Below are positions 10,270-19,771 of a stretch of 52,812 bases of DNA, one piece after another (within the stretch, counting starts at the first letter, position 1; every line of letters starts with the position of its first letter). The DNA lies in contig NZ_MUYU01000019.1 of NCBI RefSeq assembly GCF_002014825.1, positions 1 to 52,812 on the forward strand, read 5' to 3'. The notes under the pieces are model-generated. The model saw nothing but the letters and a program-made list of their open reading frames with translations, was not told the DNA's origin and ran no database searches. The translations under genes were made by a program, and so were the position numbers. Origin of the DNA: Moraxella pluranimalium (GTDB lineage: Bacteria; Pseudomonadota; Gammaproteobacteria; Pseudomonadales; Moraxellaceae).

Positions 10270-11304
10270 TTAGAAACGAATACCTGAGAACAGAACCAGT
10301 TCTGCAGTTTTTGTTTCAGTCTTGGCAACATCAGCTGCAGTGTTGTTCAGCTTAGCCTTGTGCAAGCCCAACTCCGCACCAGCATAGACGGTTGAAGTAA
10401 AGTTCTTGGTTGCACCAGCAAGCAGTCCGTACTTGTCGCCGTTTTTGCCATCTGGATTATCGATCAGATTGAGCTGACCATAATACTCCATAGTGTCAAT
10501 CGTCTTGGTAGCACCAAGCATCAATGCCTTTTCAGTTTCTGAACCCGTTGTCATGAAACGGTTGTGCTGATACATAGCGGCCAATTTCCAATCTTCTGTT
10601 GGCTTGTACCAAGTGTCAACACGGATGGCATCTTTTAGATTGTACCATTTGCCACCATGTGCATTATGGTCTGCTTTTTGACGATTGATTTCGTCTGCAT
10701 TTACATTGGCGTTGACATATGCCGCTGCTAGACCATAATTATCTTTTTGGCGAGCGACCGAAACTGCATAGCCATCGCCACCAAGTGTATCATGACGGTT
10801 TTCGTCTGCAATATATTGCAGTGTGAATTGATTGCCATCAACCACTGGCGACTCATAGCGGATGCTATTGTTGGCACGGATACCATCAACAGCAACTGCC
10901 TGACCGCCTGGTACATTCTCATAATATGGGTCAAAAGTAATCAAACGACCTGCTTTGATTGTACCATATTCTTTGTGTGCAAGACCGATCCAAGCATCAC
11001 GTGGCTCAAGCATACGATGCTCATTGTCAAATGTCGTGCGGTATTCCAAACGATATTGCACATCAACATTATCAGTCAGCTTCTCCGAACCACGAACGCC
11101 GATACGAGAACCATTATCATACAAGTGTGCACGTGTATGACTTGAGTCTGTGTTGGTAGTGCCATCGGTTTTGGTTGTGGTGGTTTTTTCGTAGCCTGTG
11201 ATGCCGTTTACATAAAATGCACCATAAATTTGTGGCGCAGCATGGGCTACCGACGCTGCCAAAATACCTGCTGAGCTAAGTACAAAAAGCTTGGCTAATT
11301 TCAT
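10270..11304 (-). CDS. M35-type outer membrane porin, copy 1
   Basis: This is a Gram-negative porin of 344 residues forming a 16-strand type beta-barrel for diffusion of small solutes. It has a 22-residue signal peptide ending SVAHA before APQIYGA, alternating hydrophobic strands, the conserved SRIGVRGSE and LEPRDAWIGLAHKEYGTIKAGR segments, and a C-terminal Phe (FSGIRF), the BAM recognition signal. It resembles the M35 porin of Moraxella catarrhalis as I know it. The start is ATG 11304, with GGAG well placed upstream; an ATG three codons earlier overlaps the binding site. The next gene upstream is a paralogue. The leader mRNA has a hairpin at 11358-11377. Confidence 0.9.
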   Translation of the reverse strand: MKLAKLFVLSSAGILAASVAHAAPQIYGAFYVNGITGYEKTTTTKTDGTTNTDSSHTRAHLYDNGSRIGVRGSEKLTDNVDVQYRLEYRTTFDNEHRMLEPRDAWIGLAHKEYGTIKAGRLITFDPYYENVPGGQAVAVDGIRANNSIRYESPVVDGNQFTLQYIADENRHDTLGGDGYAVSVARQKDNYGLAAAYVNANVNADEINRQKADHNAHGGKWYNLKDAIRVDTWYKPTEDWKLAAMYQHNRFMTTGSETEKALMLGATKTIDTMEYYGQLNLIDNPDGKNGDKYGLLAGATKNFTSTVYAGAELGLHKAKLNNTAADVAKTETKTAELVLFSGIRF

Positions 11305-11652
11305 TTCAGTCATCTCCTGATAGACTATTTATAACTACAAAAGCTAAATTCCCTAAACCTTGAAATTCCATTCAAGGGTTCTCTAAAGTTACCAAAAAAT
11401 AACAATAGATACTATTTTGTCATACGAATACAACATAATGTAATATAATGACAACAAAAATATATGATAATTTTGCAAAAAATACAAGCATTTGTTTCAA
11501 AAAATTTCTAGAATTTGTGCAATTATTTTATAACATATTGTATTTTAAAAGCTTTTTATTTTATTCAAAAAGTGAATTTTTAGTAGTCAATGAGCAAGAA
11601 TATTGCAAAATACTCAAAATGAAATTTTCTATTGAGTTTAAACTGACAAAAC
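11305..11652. other. AT-rich spacer between the two porin genes
   Basis: No gene is supported here. The minus-strand leader of porin copy 1 contains a perfect 7-pair hairpin (CCTTGAA / TTCAAGG, 11358-11377). The plus-strand frame at 11448-11792 runs over AT-rich DNA and into the second porin gene on the other strand and is judged spurious. The nine bases ATAGACTAT (11320-11328) recur upstream of the other porin at 12870-12878. Confidence 0.5.
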
Positions 11653-11680
11653 AAAACCGCAATCAGATGATTGCGGTTTT
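11653..11680 (-). terminator. Terminator of the second porin gene
   Basis: AAAACCGCAAT and ATTGCGGTTTT form a perfect 11-pair stem; on the minus strand it ends in a T-rich tail. It lies about 50 bases beyond the porin stop. Confidence 0.75.
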
Positions 11681-11727
11681 GTGCTACTTGGTGACTCATT
11701 GTAGAATTTCGCCACCATCAACTCAGC

Positions 11728-12828
11728 TTAGAAATGAAAACCACTGTACAGTGACAAACCAGACGTTTGATCTTCGATACGATGCGCCTTAACAGCACTG
11801 CCGGCATCCATATGCGCAGGAACATCAGCTGATTTTTGGTAGTAGAATGCCTCTACACCAGCATAAGTGGTTGAGCTAAAGTCTTTTTTTGCGCCAAAGA
11901 TGATATCAAATTTATTATCATATCTTGTGCCGTATTCATTAAAATCTTTATAGACATTGACTTGACTATAAAGCTCAACCGACTTATCCAGTGTACGGCT
12001 AGCACCGATAGCAAAGGCTTTTTCGGTTTTGGCGGCTTCGCCATACTGAGTGCCATTATGGCTATTTTGTTGATACATTGCTGCCAATTTTACAGTTGGC
12101 GTTGCTTGATATGATGCATTGACACGCCACGCTTCATCTAATGGCTGTACGATATATCCCACGCCACGTCTTTCTGCCTTGTCATCAGTTTCAGCATTTA
12201 CATAAGCAACACCAATGCTATATTTATCAGTGTTGCGACTCAGCGTCAGTGCATAGCCATCACCATTCAGTGAATCTGTACCCGCAGTCGTGCTGTCTGT
12301 ATTCTCATCCATGATATATTGAGCGGTGAATTGATTGCCTTTCACCACAGTTGACTCATAGCGCAAACTGTTATTCGTGCGCAGACCGTCATAATATGAT
12401 GGGCGACCCCATGGCATATCATTCAAATAAGCATCATAAGTCAGCATACGACCCGCTTTAAATGTGCCATAATCCTTGTGCGCTAGACCAATCCAAGCAT
12501 CACGCGGTTCTAGGGTACGTGTATTGACATCGAATGGGTTGCGCCATTCGATACGATAACGAAGATCAACTTTATCAGATAGCGTCTCTGAGCCACGAAC
12601 GCCGATACGAGATGCATCATCAAAAATCAACACTCGGTTACGACCAGAAGTGATTTCGGTTGGTGTGCCATCAGTATAGCTAGTCTTGGTGCGAGAAAAG
12701 CTTGCATCAGAGTTAATATAGATTGCACCATAAATCTGTGGCGCCGCCAACGCTGATGTTGAAATCATACCCGTGCTTAGCAAAGCAAGTGGCGCTACAC
12801 ACGACATAGAAAAAATATTAAACTTCAT
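11728..12828 (-). CDS. M35-type outer membrane porin, copy 2
   Basis: This 366-residue porin is a paralogue of the gene at 10270. It has a signal peptide ending TSALA before APQIYGA, and the shared blocks SRIGVRGSE, LEPRDAWIGLAHKDYGT, KAGRMLTYDAY, NNSLRYES and a terminal FHF. Insertions are confined to what should be surface loops. I choose ATG 12828; a TTG two codons upstream is closer to AAGGA than usual. It has its own promoter region and terminator, so the two porins are likely separate transcripts. Its substrate preference is unknown. Confidence 0.88.
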   Translation of the reverse strand: MKFNIFSMSCVAPLALLSTGMISTSALAAPQIYGAIYINSDASFSRTKTSYTDGTPTEITSGRNRVLIFDDASRIGVRGSETLSDKVDLRYRIEWRNPFDVNTRTLEPRDAWIGLAHKDYGTFKAGRMLTYDAYLNDMPWGRPSYYDGLRTNNSLRYESTVVKGNQFTAQYIMDENTDSTTAGTDSLNGDGYALTLSRNTDKYSIGVAYVNAETDDKAERRGVGYIVQPLDEAWRVNASYQATPTVKLAAMYQQNSHNGTQYGEAAKTEKAFAIGASRTLDKSVELYSQVNVYKDFNEYGTRYDNKFDIIFGAKKDFSSTTYAGVEAFYYQKSADVPAHMDAGSAVKAHRIEDQTSGLSLYSGFHF

Positions 12829-13172
12829 AGACAAGTAGTCCTTAACTTGTGATTCGGGAGTGAGTCTTCATAGACTATAAATGTTATTATGTAACAATTT
12901 ATAAGAATCCATAAAAAACTTGTGCAATATATCTGTATTCTTACCAAATTGCAATAAAAAACGTTATATTTATGTATGATTTTTTACGATATGTATATGA
13001 ATTTATTTGATATAATTTATTCAATTCATGATATCTTATAACAAATAATTATGGGAATAAGCATAAGTCCGTGGATAGCCCGTGATAATTTATTGTATAA
13101 ACTCAATCACATAAAGCCACCAATCACATTTGGCAATACGCTGTCTTGCATAAAATATGATACAATTTTTGC
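12829..13172. other. Spacer between porin copy 2 and aat, with operator-like repeat
   Basis: An AT-rich divergent spacer. It holds the porin leader, an inverted repeat TGTTA-5-TAACA (12882-12896) and the motif ATAGACTAT shared with the other porin. A TATGAT-like -10 for aat lies near 13156. No gene is seen. Confidence 0.45.
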
Positions 13173-13952
13173 ATGGATTTTAATGCAGTACATACCAACA
13201 TGACCACATCAAACCACACCTTGACATCACTTCACACCCTAGCTGACACTTGCCCGTATGATTTTCAAAATGCTGCACTAATGGCTGATGGCGATGGATT
13301 TTTGGGTACGGGGGCGGATTTGTCGGTGGCGACGCTACTGCACGCCTATCGCTCGGGCGCGTTTCCTTGGTTTGATGCCGATGACCCGATTTGTTGGTGG
13401 TCGCCAAGTATACGCTGTGTGCTTGTGCCTGATGCGTTTCACCCGAGCAAATCGCTCGTACGCACTGCCAAAAAACAGCCTTGGACACTCACGACCAATC
13501 TTGCTTTTGATGCCGTCATCGATGCCTGTAGTCAGCCACGCCACTATACGAGCGAGACTTGGATTCATGATGAGATGAAACTGGCATATAGTGAATTGCA
13601 CCGCTTGGGCGTGGCGGTGAGCGTTGAGATTTGGGCGGGTGCGCCGATGACAAGTGAGCTGATTGGCGGACTTTATGGGGTGAATATCGGTGCGATTTTT
13701 TGTGGTGAAAGTATGTTTCACCGACAAACCGACGCGTCAAAAGTGGCGTTTTGGGGCTTGATGCGATTGTGCCAACAATCAGGGATTGCGCTCGTTGATT
13801 GCCAGCTTGAAAATCCACATCTGATGAGTCTTGGGGCGACACTGATGCCACGCACAGAATTTTTGCAGACGCTAAAGACACTTGTGCATCATGATGTGGC
13901 AGGGCTTGGCGGACGGCAGATTCAGCTGAATGTTAGCGAGTTATTGGCATAA
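13173..13952 (+). CDS. aat: Leucyl/phenylalanyl-tRNA--protein transferase
   Basis: Aat adds Leu or Phe from aminoacyl-tRNA to proteins with N-terminal Arg or Lys, marking them for ClpAP. The 259-residue product carries the family blocks FLGTGADLS, LHAYRSGAFPWF, WWSPSIRCVL, ETWIHDEM, GGLYGVNIGAIFCGESMFH and DCQLENPHLMSLGA. The first ATG at 13173 is only about 10 bases from a -10-like element and lacks a ribosome binding site, so ATG 13200 is a real alternative start. The N-terminal 35 residues are longer than in the enterobacterial enzyme. Confidence 0.95.
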   Translation: MDFNAVHTNMTTSNHTLTSLHTLADTCPYDFQNAALMADGDGFLGTGADLSVATLLHAYRSGAFPWFDADDPICWWSPSIRCVLVPDAFHPSKSLVRTAKKQPWTLTTNLAFDAVIDACSQPRHYTSETWIHDEMKLAYSELHRLGVAVSVEIWAGAPMTSELIGGLYGVNIGAIFCGESMFHRQTDASKVAFWGLMRLCQQSGIALVDCQLENPHLMSLGATLMPRTEFLQTLKTLVHHDVAGLGGRQIQLNVSELLA

Positions 13953-13980
13953 AAAAAACCCACGCACAGCTTGGCGTGGG
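13951..13980 (-). terminator. Terminator of the efflux gene, shared convergent gap
   Basis: CCCACGC and GCGTGGG form a GC-rich stem; the minus strand continues with eight T residues, so it stops transcription from the efflux gene at 14030. It begins at the aat stop codon. Confidence 0.75.
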
Positions 13981-14029
13981 CATAGCTTTGATGGCTTTGT
14001 GATGACTTTGCCATCTATTTATTAGCCGA

Positions 14030-15262
14030 TTAATCCATCTTGGACAAATCCAGTCTTGGGTCAAGGCGATACGCAAGCAGCGCACCAAGCACCACAAGCA
14101 CGCTGATGACCACACCAAGACGCAACACGACATTTAGGTCAAACAAGCCAATGAGCAATCCGCCAAAAATCCCCACCGAAAATTGTAGCGACCCTTGTAG
14201 CGCACTTGCCATGCCTGCTCGCTTTTTTTGGTACGCCAGTGCAATGGCGGCGGCATTTGGCTGGGTAAAGCCAAGCCCTGCAATACAACAAAAAATGCTC
14301 AAAAACACCAGCACCACATTGGCATCACCGCCAAAGACAAGCCCAAGCGCCAACAATACCAGTGATGAAATCAGCTGAATCAGCACACCAAATCTGAGTA
14401 GCTGTACTAAGCGAAACCGCTTGGTCAAAAACTGATTAACCTGTGTCAAGGCAATAAAGCCAAAGGCATTCGCCCCAAAAGCGATGGCAAACTGACGCTC
14501 GGTTAGCCCAAAATTCACCATAAATAGCTCACTGGATGCCGACAGATAAATAAAAAATGCCCCTTGTAGCAGTCCTGCTGACAGCGCAGGTACAATAAAA
14601 GTTTTATCTTTTAACAAATCTATATACTGACTGATAACATGACTGACAGGCTCGGTGTTGCGATTTTCAGGCTTTAGGGTTTCTTTTAAGAATAACTTAG
14701 TCAAAACTGCAATCAGTACGCCATACGCCGCCAAAAACCAAAACACCGTATGCCAATCCGCCACCTGCAAAATCGCCGCGCCCAGACTTGGTGCCAAAAT
14801 CGGTGCTACACCCATCACAAGCACCATCAAGCTAAACGCGCGAGCCGACTGCACAGGGTTTAGCGTATCACGAATCGCCGCACGAGTCACCACCGCCGAC
14901 ACACACGCACCGAGCGCCTGCATGGTACGAGCGGCGAACAGCACATATTCATTGTTGGTCGTCGCACAAATCACTGACGCCACCACAAAAATCGCCATGC
15001 CCAGATACATCGGCTTGACACGACCCACACGGTCGCTAAATGGCCCATAAAACAGCTGACCCAGCACCAATCCCACAAAATATGCCGGCACAGATTTGGA
15101 AATATTTACCACACTCACGTCAAACGCATCCGCCATCTTTGGCAGTGCGGGCAGATACATATCAATGGCAAGTGGCCCGATAGCAACCATCAAGCCAAGC
15201 ATCATCACCCACAGCGTGGGAAATGGCGCAGCGGTCGCCTGTTGTTGATTTTGATAACTCAT
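14030..15262 (-). CDS. Bcr/CflA family multidrug efflux transporter
   Basis: This 410-residue major facilitator has 12 predicted membrane helices. The N-terminal half shows the Bcr/CflA signature (GPLAIDMYLPALP in helix 1, GPFSDRVGRVKP as motif A between helices 2 and 3, and RTMQALGACVSAVVTRAAIRD in helix 4). Such pumps export bicyclomycin, chloramphenicol or related compounds with proton antiport; the substrate here cannot be told. Its upstream region holds an 11-base inverted repeat and a palindrome, suggesting control by a dimeric regulator or by iron. Confidence 0.88.
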   Translation of the reverse strand: MSYQNQQQATAAPFPTLWVMMLGLMVAIGPLAIDMYLPALPKMADAFDVSVVNISKSVPAYFVGLVLGQLFYGPFSDRVGRVKPMYLGMAIFVVASVICATTNNEYVLFAARTMQALGACVSAVVTRAAIRDTLNPVQSARAFSLMVLVMGVAPILAPSLGAAILQVADWHTVFWFLAAYGVLIAVLTKLFLKETLKPENRNTEPVSHVISQYIDLLKDKTFIVPALSAGLLQGAFFIYLSASSELFMVNFGLTERQFAIAFGANAFGFIALTQVNQFLTKRFRLVQLLRFGVLIQLISSLVLLALGLVFGGDANVVLVFLSIFCCIAGLGFTQPNAAAIALAYQKKRAGMASALQGSLQFSVGIFGGLLIGLFDLNVVLRLGVVISVLVVLGALLAYRLDPRLDLSKMD

Positions 15263-15293
15263 GATGTACTTCTTATTATTTTATTAAAAAAAT

Positions 15294-15357
15294 TGATAAT
15301 TATCATCGATATGCACTTATCTTCAATGAACTACCACTCAAACCTGTCGATGATAAT
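15294..15357 (-). promoter_or_regulatory. Inverted repeats upstream of the efflux gene
   Basis: TGATAATTATCA (15294-15305) is a perfect 12-base palindrome resembling joined Fur half-sites. Overlapping it, ATTATCATCGA (15299-15309) is repeated inverted at 15347-15357 with 37 bases between. The pair could be two operator sites or a leader hairpin. Confidence 0.5.
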
Positions 15358-15447
15358 GGGAATTAATATTGTAACACAGCATCGCAAGTGATACCTGATT
15401 AAAGCTTGTAAAAACCGTGAATACAGCTTGCAGATTTCTAACTTGAC

Positions 15448-15476
15448 AAAAAAATACCGCCCCATGCAGAGCGGTA
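15448..15476 (-). terminator. Terminator of the rsmH-mraY cluster
   Basis: On the minus strand TACCGC and GCGGTA pair and are followed by seven T residues, about 50 bases beyond mraY. Confidence 0.7.
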
Positions 15477-15505
15477 AATTCACATCAGTGATTATCGTAG
15501 CTTTG

Positions 15506-15537
15506 TAATTAGCGCAGTTTTATAATTAGCGCAGTTT
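15506..15537. repeat. Tandem 15-base repeat over the mraY stop codon
   Basis: TAATTAGCGCAGTTT occurs at 15506-15520 and 15523-15537, a 17-base period. The proximal copy holds the mraY stop codon; the distal copy is non-coding. Confidence 0.85.
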
Positions 15538-16623
15538 CAAGGTCATCAAGCCAAGCACCACAAGGATGATGCAGACGATGTAGAATCGGGCGACGACTTT
15601 GGTTTCTTTGAGTCCCATTTCTTCAAAATGATGATGTAGTGGCGCCATCAAGAAAATGCGTTTTTTGCGCAGACGATACGAGCCCACCTGCAATATCACC
15701 GACACCGCTTCAGCGACAAAGATACCACCCATGATGGCAAAAGCAAGCTCTTGGCGAGTCATCACCGCAATCGTACCAAGCATACCGCCCAGCGACAATG
15801 CGCCCACATCGCCCATAAAGACATCGGCAGGCGCAGCGTTATACCACAAGAACCCCAAGCCTGCACCAATGATTGACGCACAGACGATGGTCACTTCGCC
15901 ATTATAAGCAATGTGCGGTACGTGCATATAATCTGCATAGTTGGCAGAACCCGAGATATAAGCGAACACACCAAGACCAGCAGCAACCATCACCACAGGC
16001 AAAATCACCAAGCCATCCAAGCCATCAGTCAAGTTCACGGCATTGGACGAGCCTGCCAAGACAAAATAAGTCGCAACAATAAAGCCAAGCCCCAACGGAA
16101 TCGCCGAAAATGGAATCACCACATCTTTAAACAGTGGAATTAGCATATCTTGCATGGCAACCATCGTCACTGCATCTTGCTGTGTGGCGATATAATACAG
16201 CGAACCGCCGGCGAACAATGAGCCAACCGACAGCCAAAAATATTTTTTGCGAGCGATTAGACCTTGTGGGTTTTTGTGCTTGATTTTTAGCCAGTCATCC
16301 GCCCAGCCGACGGCGCCAAAGATGACCATCACCACCATCAAAATCCACACATAAGGATTGGATAAATCCGCCCATGCCAAAGTCGCAATTCCAATCGCCA
16401 CCAAAATCAGCACACCGCCCATCGTTGGCGTGCCCTGCTTGGCTAGGTGGGTTTTTGGGCCATCATCACGCACCGCTTGACCGTATTTAAGCGTACGCAG
16501 ATAATTAATCACAGGCTTACCACCCAAGATCACGATGACCAATGCTGTAATTACCGCAAGCAGGGCTCGCAAGGTCAATGACCCGATGGCGATGTCTGTT
16601 TGTTGCAATAACCAATAAAGCAT
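15526..16623 (-). CDS. mraY: Phospho-N-acetylmuramoyl-pentapeptide transferase
   Basis: MraY joins UDP-MurNAc-pentapeptide to undecaprenyl phosphate, forming lipid I at the inner membrane. The 365-residue protein has ten membrane helices, the substrate-loop segments ([38 protein letters not shown]) with the catalytic acidic residues, and the C-terminal HHHFEEMG loop. It is last in the local cluster, 28 bases after murF. murD, ftsW and the other distal dcw genes do not follow. Confidence 0.97.
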   Translation of the reverse strand: MLYWLLQQTDIAIGSLTLRALLAVITALVIVILGGKPVINYLRTLKYGQAVRDDGPKTHLAKQGTPTMGGVLILVAIGIATLAWADLSNPYVWILMVVMVIFGAVGWADDWLKIKHKNPQGLIARKKYFWLSVGSLFAGGSLYYIATQQDAVTMVAMQDMLIPLFKDVVIPFSAIPLGLGFIVATYFVLAGSSNAVNLTDGLDGLVILPVVMVAAGLGVFAYISGSANYADYMHVPHIAYNGEVTIVCASIIGAGLGFLWYNAAPADVFMGDVGALSLGGMLGTIAVMTRQELAFAIMGGIFVAEAVSVILQVGSYRLRKKRIFLMAPLHHHFEEMGLKETKVVARFYIVCIILVVLGLMTLKLR

Positions 16624-16651
16624 AATTTTTCCTTAAAGTATCTTAACTGTC

Positions 16652-18130
16652 TTAGACGGTGGCCAAATCATTAATTAGTGTTTCCATTGCCATACCACGA
16701 GAGCCCTTAAATAGCACGGTGGCACTGCTTTGGTTAAGTAATTGTTGTAAATCCTTAAGCAAAGTTGGCTTATCTTGATAATGTGTCGCAATCGGCTTGA
16801 TGGCATTGATGGCATTAGCGGTATGCGTCATATGCACCCCCAAAGTCAATACATGATCAATGCCAAGCGTCGCCAAATGCTCGCCCAAGCTTGCGTGCTC
16901 ACTGTCGGCAGCATCGCCCAGCTCAAAAATATCACCGATGACCAAAATTTTGGTATTTTCTTCGGCTTCTAGCACACGAGCGGCTGCCATCATCGATGTT
17001 GGATTGGCATTATAAGTATCATCAATCAAGATATGCTCGCCAAAGTCAATGCGTGTCAAGCGACCTTTTGGCGGTACAGCTGACTCAAGCCCTTTGACAA
17101 TCGTCGGCAAATCCACGCCCAGCGCAAAAGTCGCTGCCGCTGCTGCCAGTGCATTGGCGACATTATGCTCACCGATGAATGGCAAATGCACAGGCAGGCT
17201 TTCGACATCATCTACATCCAGATTGGTGTTTAGAGTAAATGTACAATGCGTGGCAAAGCTTTCGATATCATCAGCGAATAAATCACCCATCACAAGCACG
17301 CTATCCACGCCTTCTACTTTGAGCATCTGCGCATCAGCTTCATCAAGCCCTGCTTCATCGATATTCACTAATTTTTCACCAAAGCTTAAGGCTTGTTCGG
17401 TGAATTTGGCCGCTTCATTTGCCAAAGTTTCATAAAATTCATCAGACAATGGCAACACCGCCACGCCATCGGCTTGCAGCGCTGAATAGATTTCGCTTTT
17501 GGCACGGGCGATATTGGCACGACCGCCAAACTCGCCCAAATGCGCCGTGCCGATATTCAGCACCACAGCGACATCAGGACGCACCAGATTGGCAGTATAA
17601 GCAATCTCACCCAAGTGGTTCGCACCCAGCTCCATCACAGCAAAGCGGTGTTCATCGCTGAGCTCAAGTAGCATCATTGGCACGCCAAGGTCGTTATTAA
17701 GATTGCCACGAGTCATCAAGGTCGGTGCAATTTGGCTTAAAATCGCCCCAATCATCTCTTTGGTAGTGGTCTTGCCACTTGAGCCAGTCAAGGCAACGAC
17801 GGTCAAATCAGGATGTGCATCACGGCGATATTTGCCCAAATCCCCCAAGGCAAGCTTGGTATCTTTGACAATCAGCTGTGGCACATCACAGTCCACTTCA
17901 TGCTCGACAATCACCGCCATCGCACCATTGTCTTTGGCGGTCTGTACAAACTCATGCGCATCAAATCGCTCGCCTTTGATTGCCAAAAAGACATCACCAG
18001 CACCGATTTTGCGGGTGTCGGTGGTGATGGTGGTCGCAGTGATGACAGTATCGTTGAGATTGTGCCACTGACCTTGAGTGGCGGCCTGGAGCTTGTCTGC
18101 TTGCCACACATAGGCGGTTTGATTGGTCAT
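16652..18130 (-). CDS. murF: UDP-N-acetylmuramoyl-tripeptide--D-alanyl-D-alanine ligase
   Basis: MurF adds D-Ala-D-Ala to complete the UDP-MurNAc pentapeptide. The 492-residue product has the N-terminal substrate domain, the ATP loop ALTGSSGKTTTKEM (about residues 113-126), the central-domain motif MELGANHLGEI, and DDTYNANPTSM in the C-terminal domain. It lies 46 bases after murE in the same transcription unit. Confidence 0.96.
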   Translation of the reverse strand: MTNQTAYVWQADKLQAATQGQWHNLNDTVITATTITTDTRKIGAGDVFLAIKGERFDAHEFVQTAKDNGAMAVIVEHEVDCDVPQLIVKDTKLALGDLGKYRRDAHPDLTVVALTGSSGKTTTKEMIGAILSQIAPTLMTRGNLNNDLGVPMMLLELSDEHRFAVMELGANHLGEIAYTANLVRPDVAVVLNIGTAHLGEFGGRANIARAKSEIYSALQADGVAVLPLSDEFYETLANEAAKFTEQALSFGEKLVNIDEAGLDEADAQMLKVEGVDSVLVMGDLFADDIESFATHCTFTLNTNLDVDDVESLPVHLPFIGEHNVANALAAAAATFALGVDLPTIVKGLESAVPPKGRLTRIDFGEHILIDDTYNANPTSMMAAARVLEAEENTKILVIGDIFELGDAADSEHASLGEHLATLGIDHVLTLGVHMTHTANAINAIKPIATHYQDKPTLLKDLQQLLNQSSATVLFKGSRGMAMETLINDLATV

Positions 18131-18176
18131 GAGATTGCCTTTATTTACTATAATATTAAACTAATCAATGTATCGA

Positions 18177-19736
18177 TTATTTATTAAACTTAACTAAAAA
18201 TTCATCCAAGATTGCCAAGTCATCAAAGTCATGGCGGACGCCCTTGATTTCTTGATAAGTCTCGTGCCCTTTACCTGCGATCACCACAATGTCATTAGCA
18301 CAAGCGGTGCGAACCGCTAATTCTATCGCTTTTTTGCGGTCGGCTTCGATAGTAATTTTGTAATGATCTTCACAAGATAGCCCTTGTTGCATATCTTTTA
18401 GGATGGCATTTGGGTCTTCGGAGCGGGGATTATCCGCTGTCAAAATCACATGATCAGCAAAATCCAGCCCCGCTCGTGTCATCAAAGGTCGCTTGGTGCG
18501 ATCACGATCACCGCCACAGCCAAACACCGCAATCAGCTTGCCATCACAGTGCTTGCGTAGGCTTGAGAGTACTTGCACCAGTGCATCAGGGGTGTGCGCA
18601 TAATCGACGATGAACGAGCCAGTCTTTGAGACAGCTCGCTGCATTCGCCCACGAGCACCGACAAGCTGGGTAATATAAGTCGACAAAGTATCCGCCTTTT
18701 GTGGATACAACGCCAAAAATGCCGCCATGCTTGCCATCAGATTATCGACATTAAATAGGCCAAGTAGCGGACTATGTACCATCATCTCGCCATGCACTGT
18801 GTTGACATCGATCGCCACACCGTCTAAGCTTGGCTGCACTGTCTTGGCATAATACTCAGCCGCGCTGTCTTTTTGGCTATAGCGATATACTGGGTACGAT
18901 TTGGTGTCACCAAACAGCTGATACTCGGCATCAGCATTGATGACACCTGCTTGTAGCGTTGGGAAAAGCGTTGGTTCAAACAGCTTTGCCTTGGCATCAC
19001 GATAATCATCCATATCACGATGATAATCGAGATGATCATGTGATAAATTGGTATAAATCGCCACTGCCACAGGCACGCCCTGCAAGCGATATTGATCCAG
19101 TCCATGTGAGCTGGCTTCTAGTGCTACCATCTGCACGCCTTCTTTTGCCATTTGGTACAAAAATTCATGCACCATCAGCACATCGCCTGTGGTGTTCGCC
19201 GACTGCACCAACTGCCCCAATCGCCCATTGCCTGCCGTACCCATGATGGCAGATGACACGCCAGATGATTGGCACAGCTGAGCGACGAGCTGACTGACGG
19301 TGGTTTTGCCATTCGTGCCAGTGACAGCAACGACCGTTGGCAGTGGCACAGCACCATTAAGCTGCAATCGAGCCGCCACCAAATCACCCAAAATCGTTCG
19401 AATACTTGGCAAGCTCACTACAGGGATGGATACGCCATTAAGATTGAGCGTTGTCGCATCAAACTCGGTGATGATAAAGCTTGCGGTATCTTTGACGGCC
19501 TGAATGTAGCGATTGGCACTGTCGATGGCGCTCGTTTCATCCTGGCTTGTGCTTTTGAGCAATACAAAGCCATCTTTTGCACCAATCTTACGACTATCCA
19601 AACAAAAATTTGCCATCTCGTGCGACAAAATCGGTGCGAACCAAGCCTGCAACTGCGCCGATCCAATGGCTGATGCAACGGTATTTGGTGTCTGTGCGAC
19701 ACGATCTAAAATTTCGCTAAAGCTGACCACGCTCAT
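18177..19736 (-). CDS. murE: UDP-N-acetylmuramoyl-tripeptide synthetase (meso-DAP adding)
   Basis: MurE adds the third stem residue. The 519-residue product has the ATP loop VTGTNGKTTVSQL (about residues 138-150), ALEASSHGLDQ, and the DNPR motif (ADNPRSEDP), which in characterised MurE enzymes selects meso-diaminopimelate over lysine. It is slightly longer than the E. coli enzyme, mostly in the N-terminal domain. It lies 35 bases after ftsI. Confidence 0.96.
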   Translation of the reverse strand: MSVVSFSEILDRVAQTPNTVASAIGSAQLQAWFAPILSHEMANFCLDSRKIGAKDGFVLLKSTSQDETSAIDSANRYIQAVKDTASFIITEFDATTLNLNGVSIPVVSLPSIRTILGDLVAARLQLNGAVPLPTVVAVTGTNGKTTVSQLVAQLCQSSGVSSAIMGTAGNGRLGQLVQSANTTGDVLMVHEFLYQMAKEGVQMVALEASSHGLDQYRLQGVPVAVAIYTNLSHDHLDYHRDMDDYRDAKAKLFEPTLFPTLQAGVINADAEYQLFGDTKSYPVYRYSQKDSAAEYYAKTVQPSLDGVAIDVNTVHGEMMVHSPLLGLFNVDNLMASMAAFLALYPQKADTLSTYITQLVGARGRMQRAVSKTGSFIVDYAHTPDALVQVLSSLRKHCDGKLIAVFGCGGDRDRTKRPLMTRAGLDFADHVILTADNPRSEDPNAILKDMQQGLSCEDHYKITIEADRKKAIELAVRTACANDIVVIAGKGHETYQEIKGVRHDFDDLAILDEFLVKFNK

Positions 19737-19771
19737 GATATTTCCTTACTGTATTTTACGATTTTACGGTT

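Noticed and set aside
11448..11792. 114-codon plus-strand ORF between the porins
   Set aside because: It runs through an AT-rich spacer and over the porin terminator and 3' end on the other strand; no start signal.
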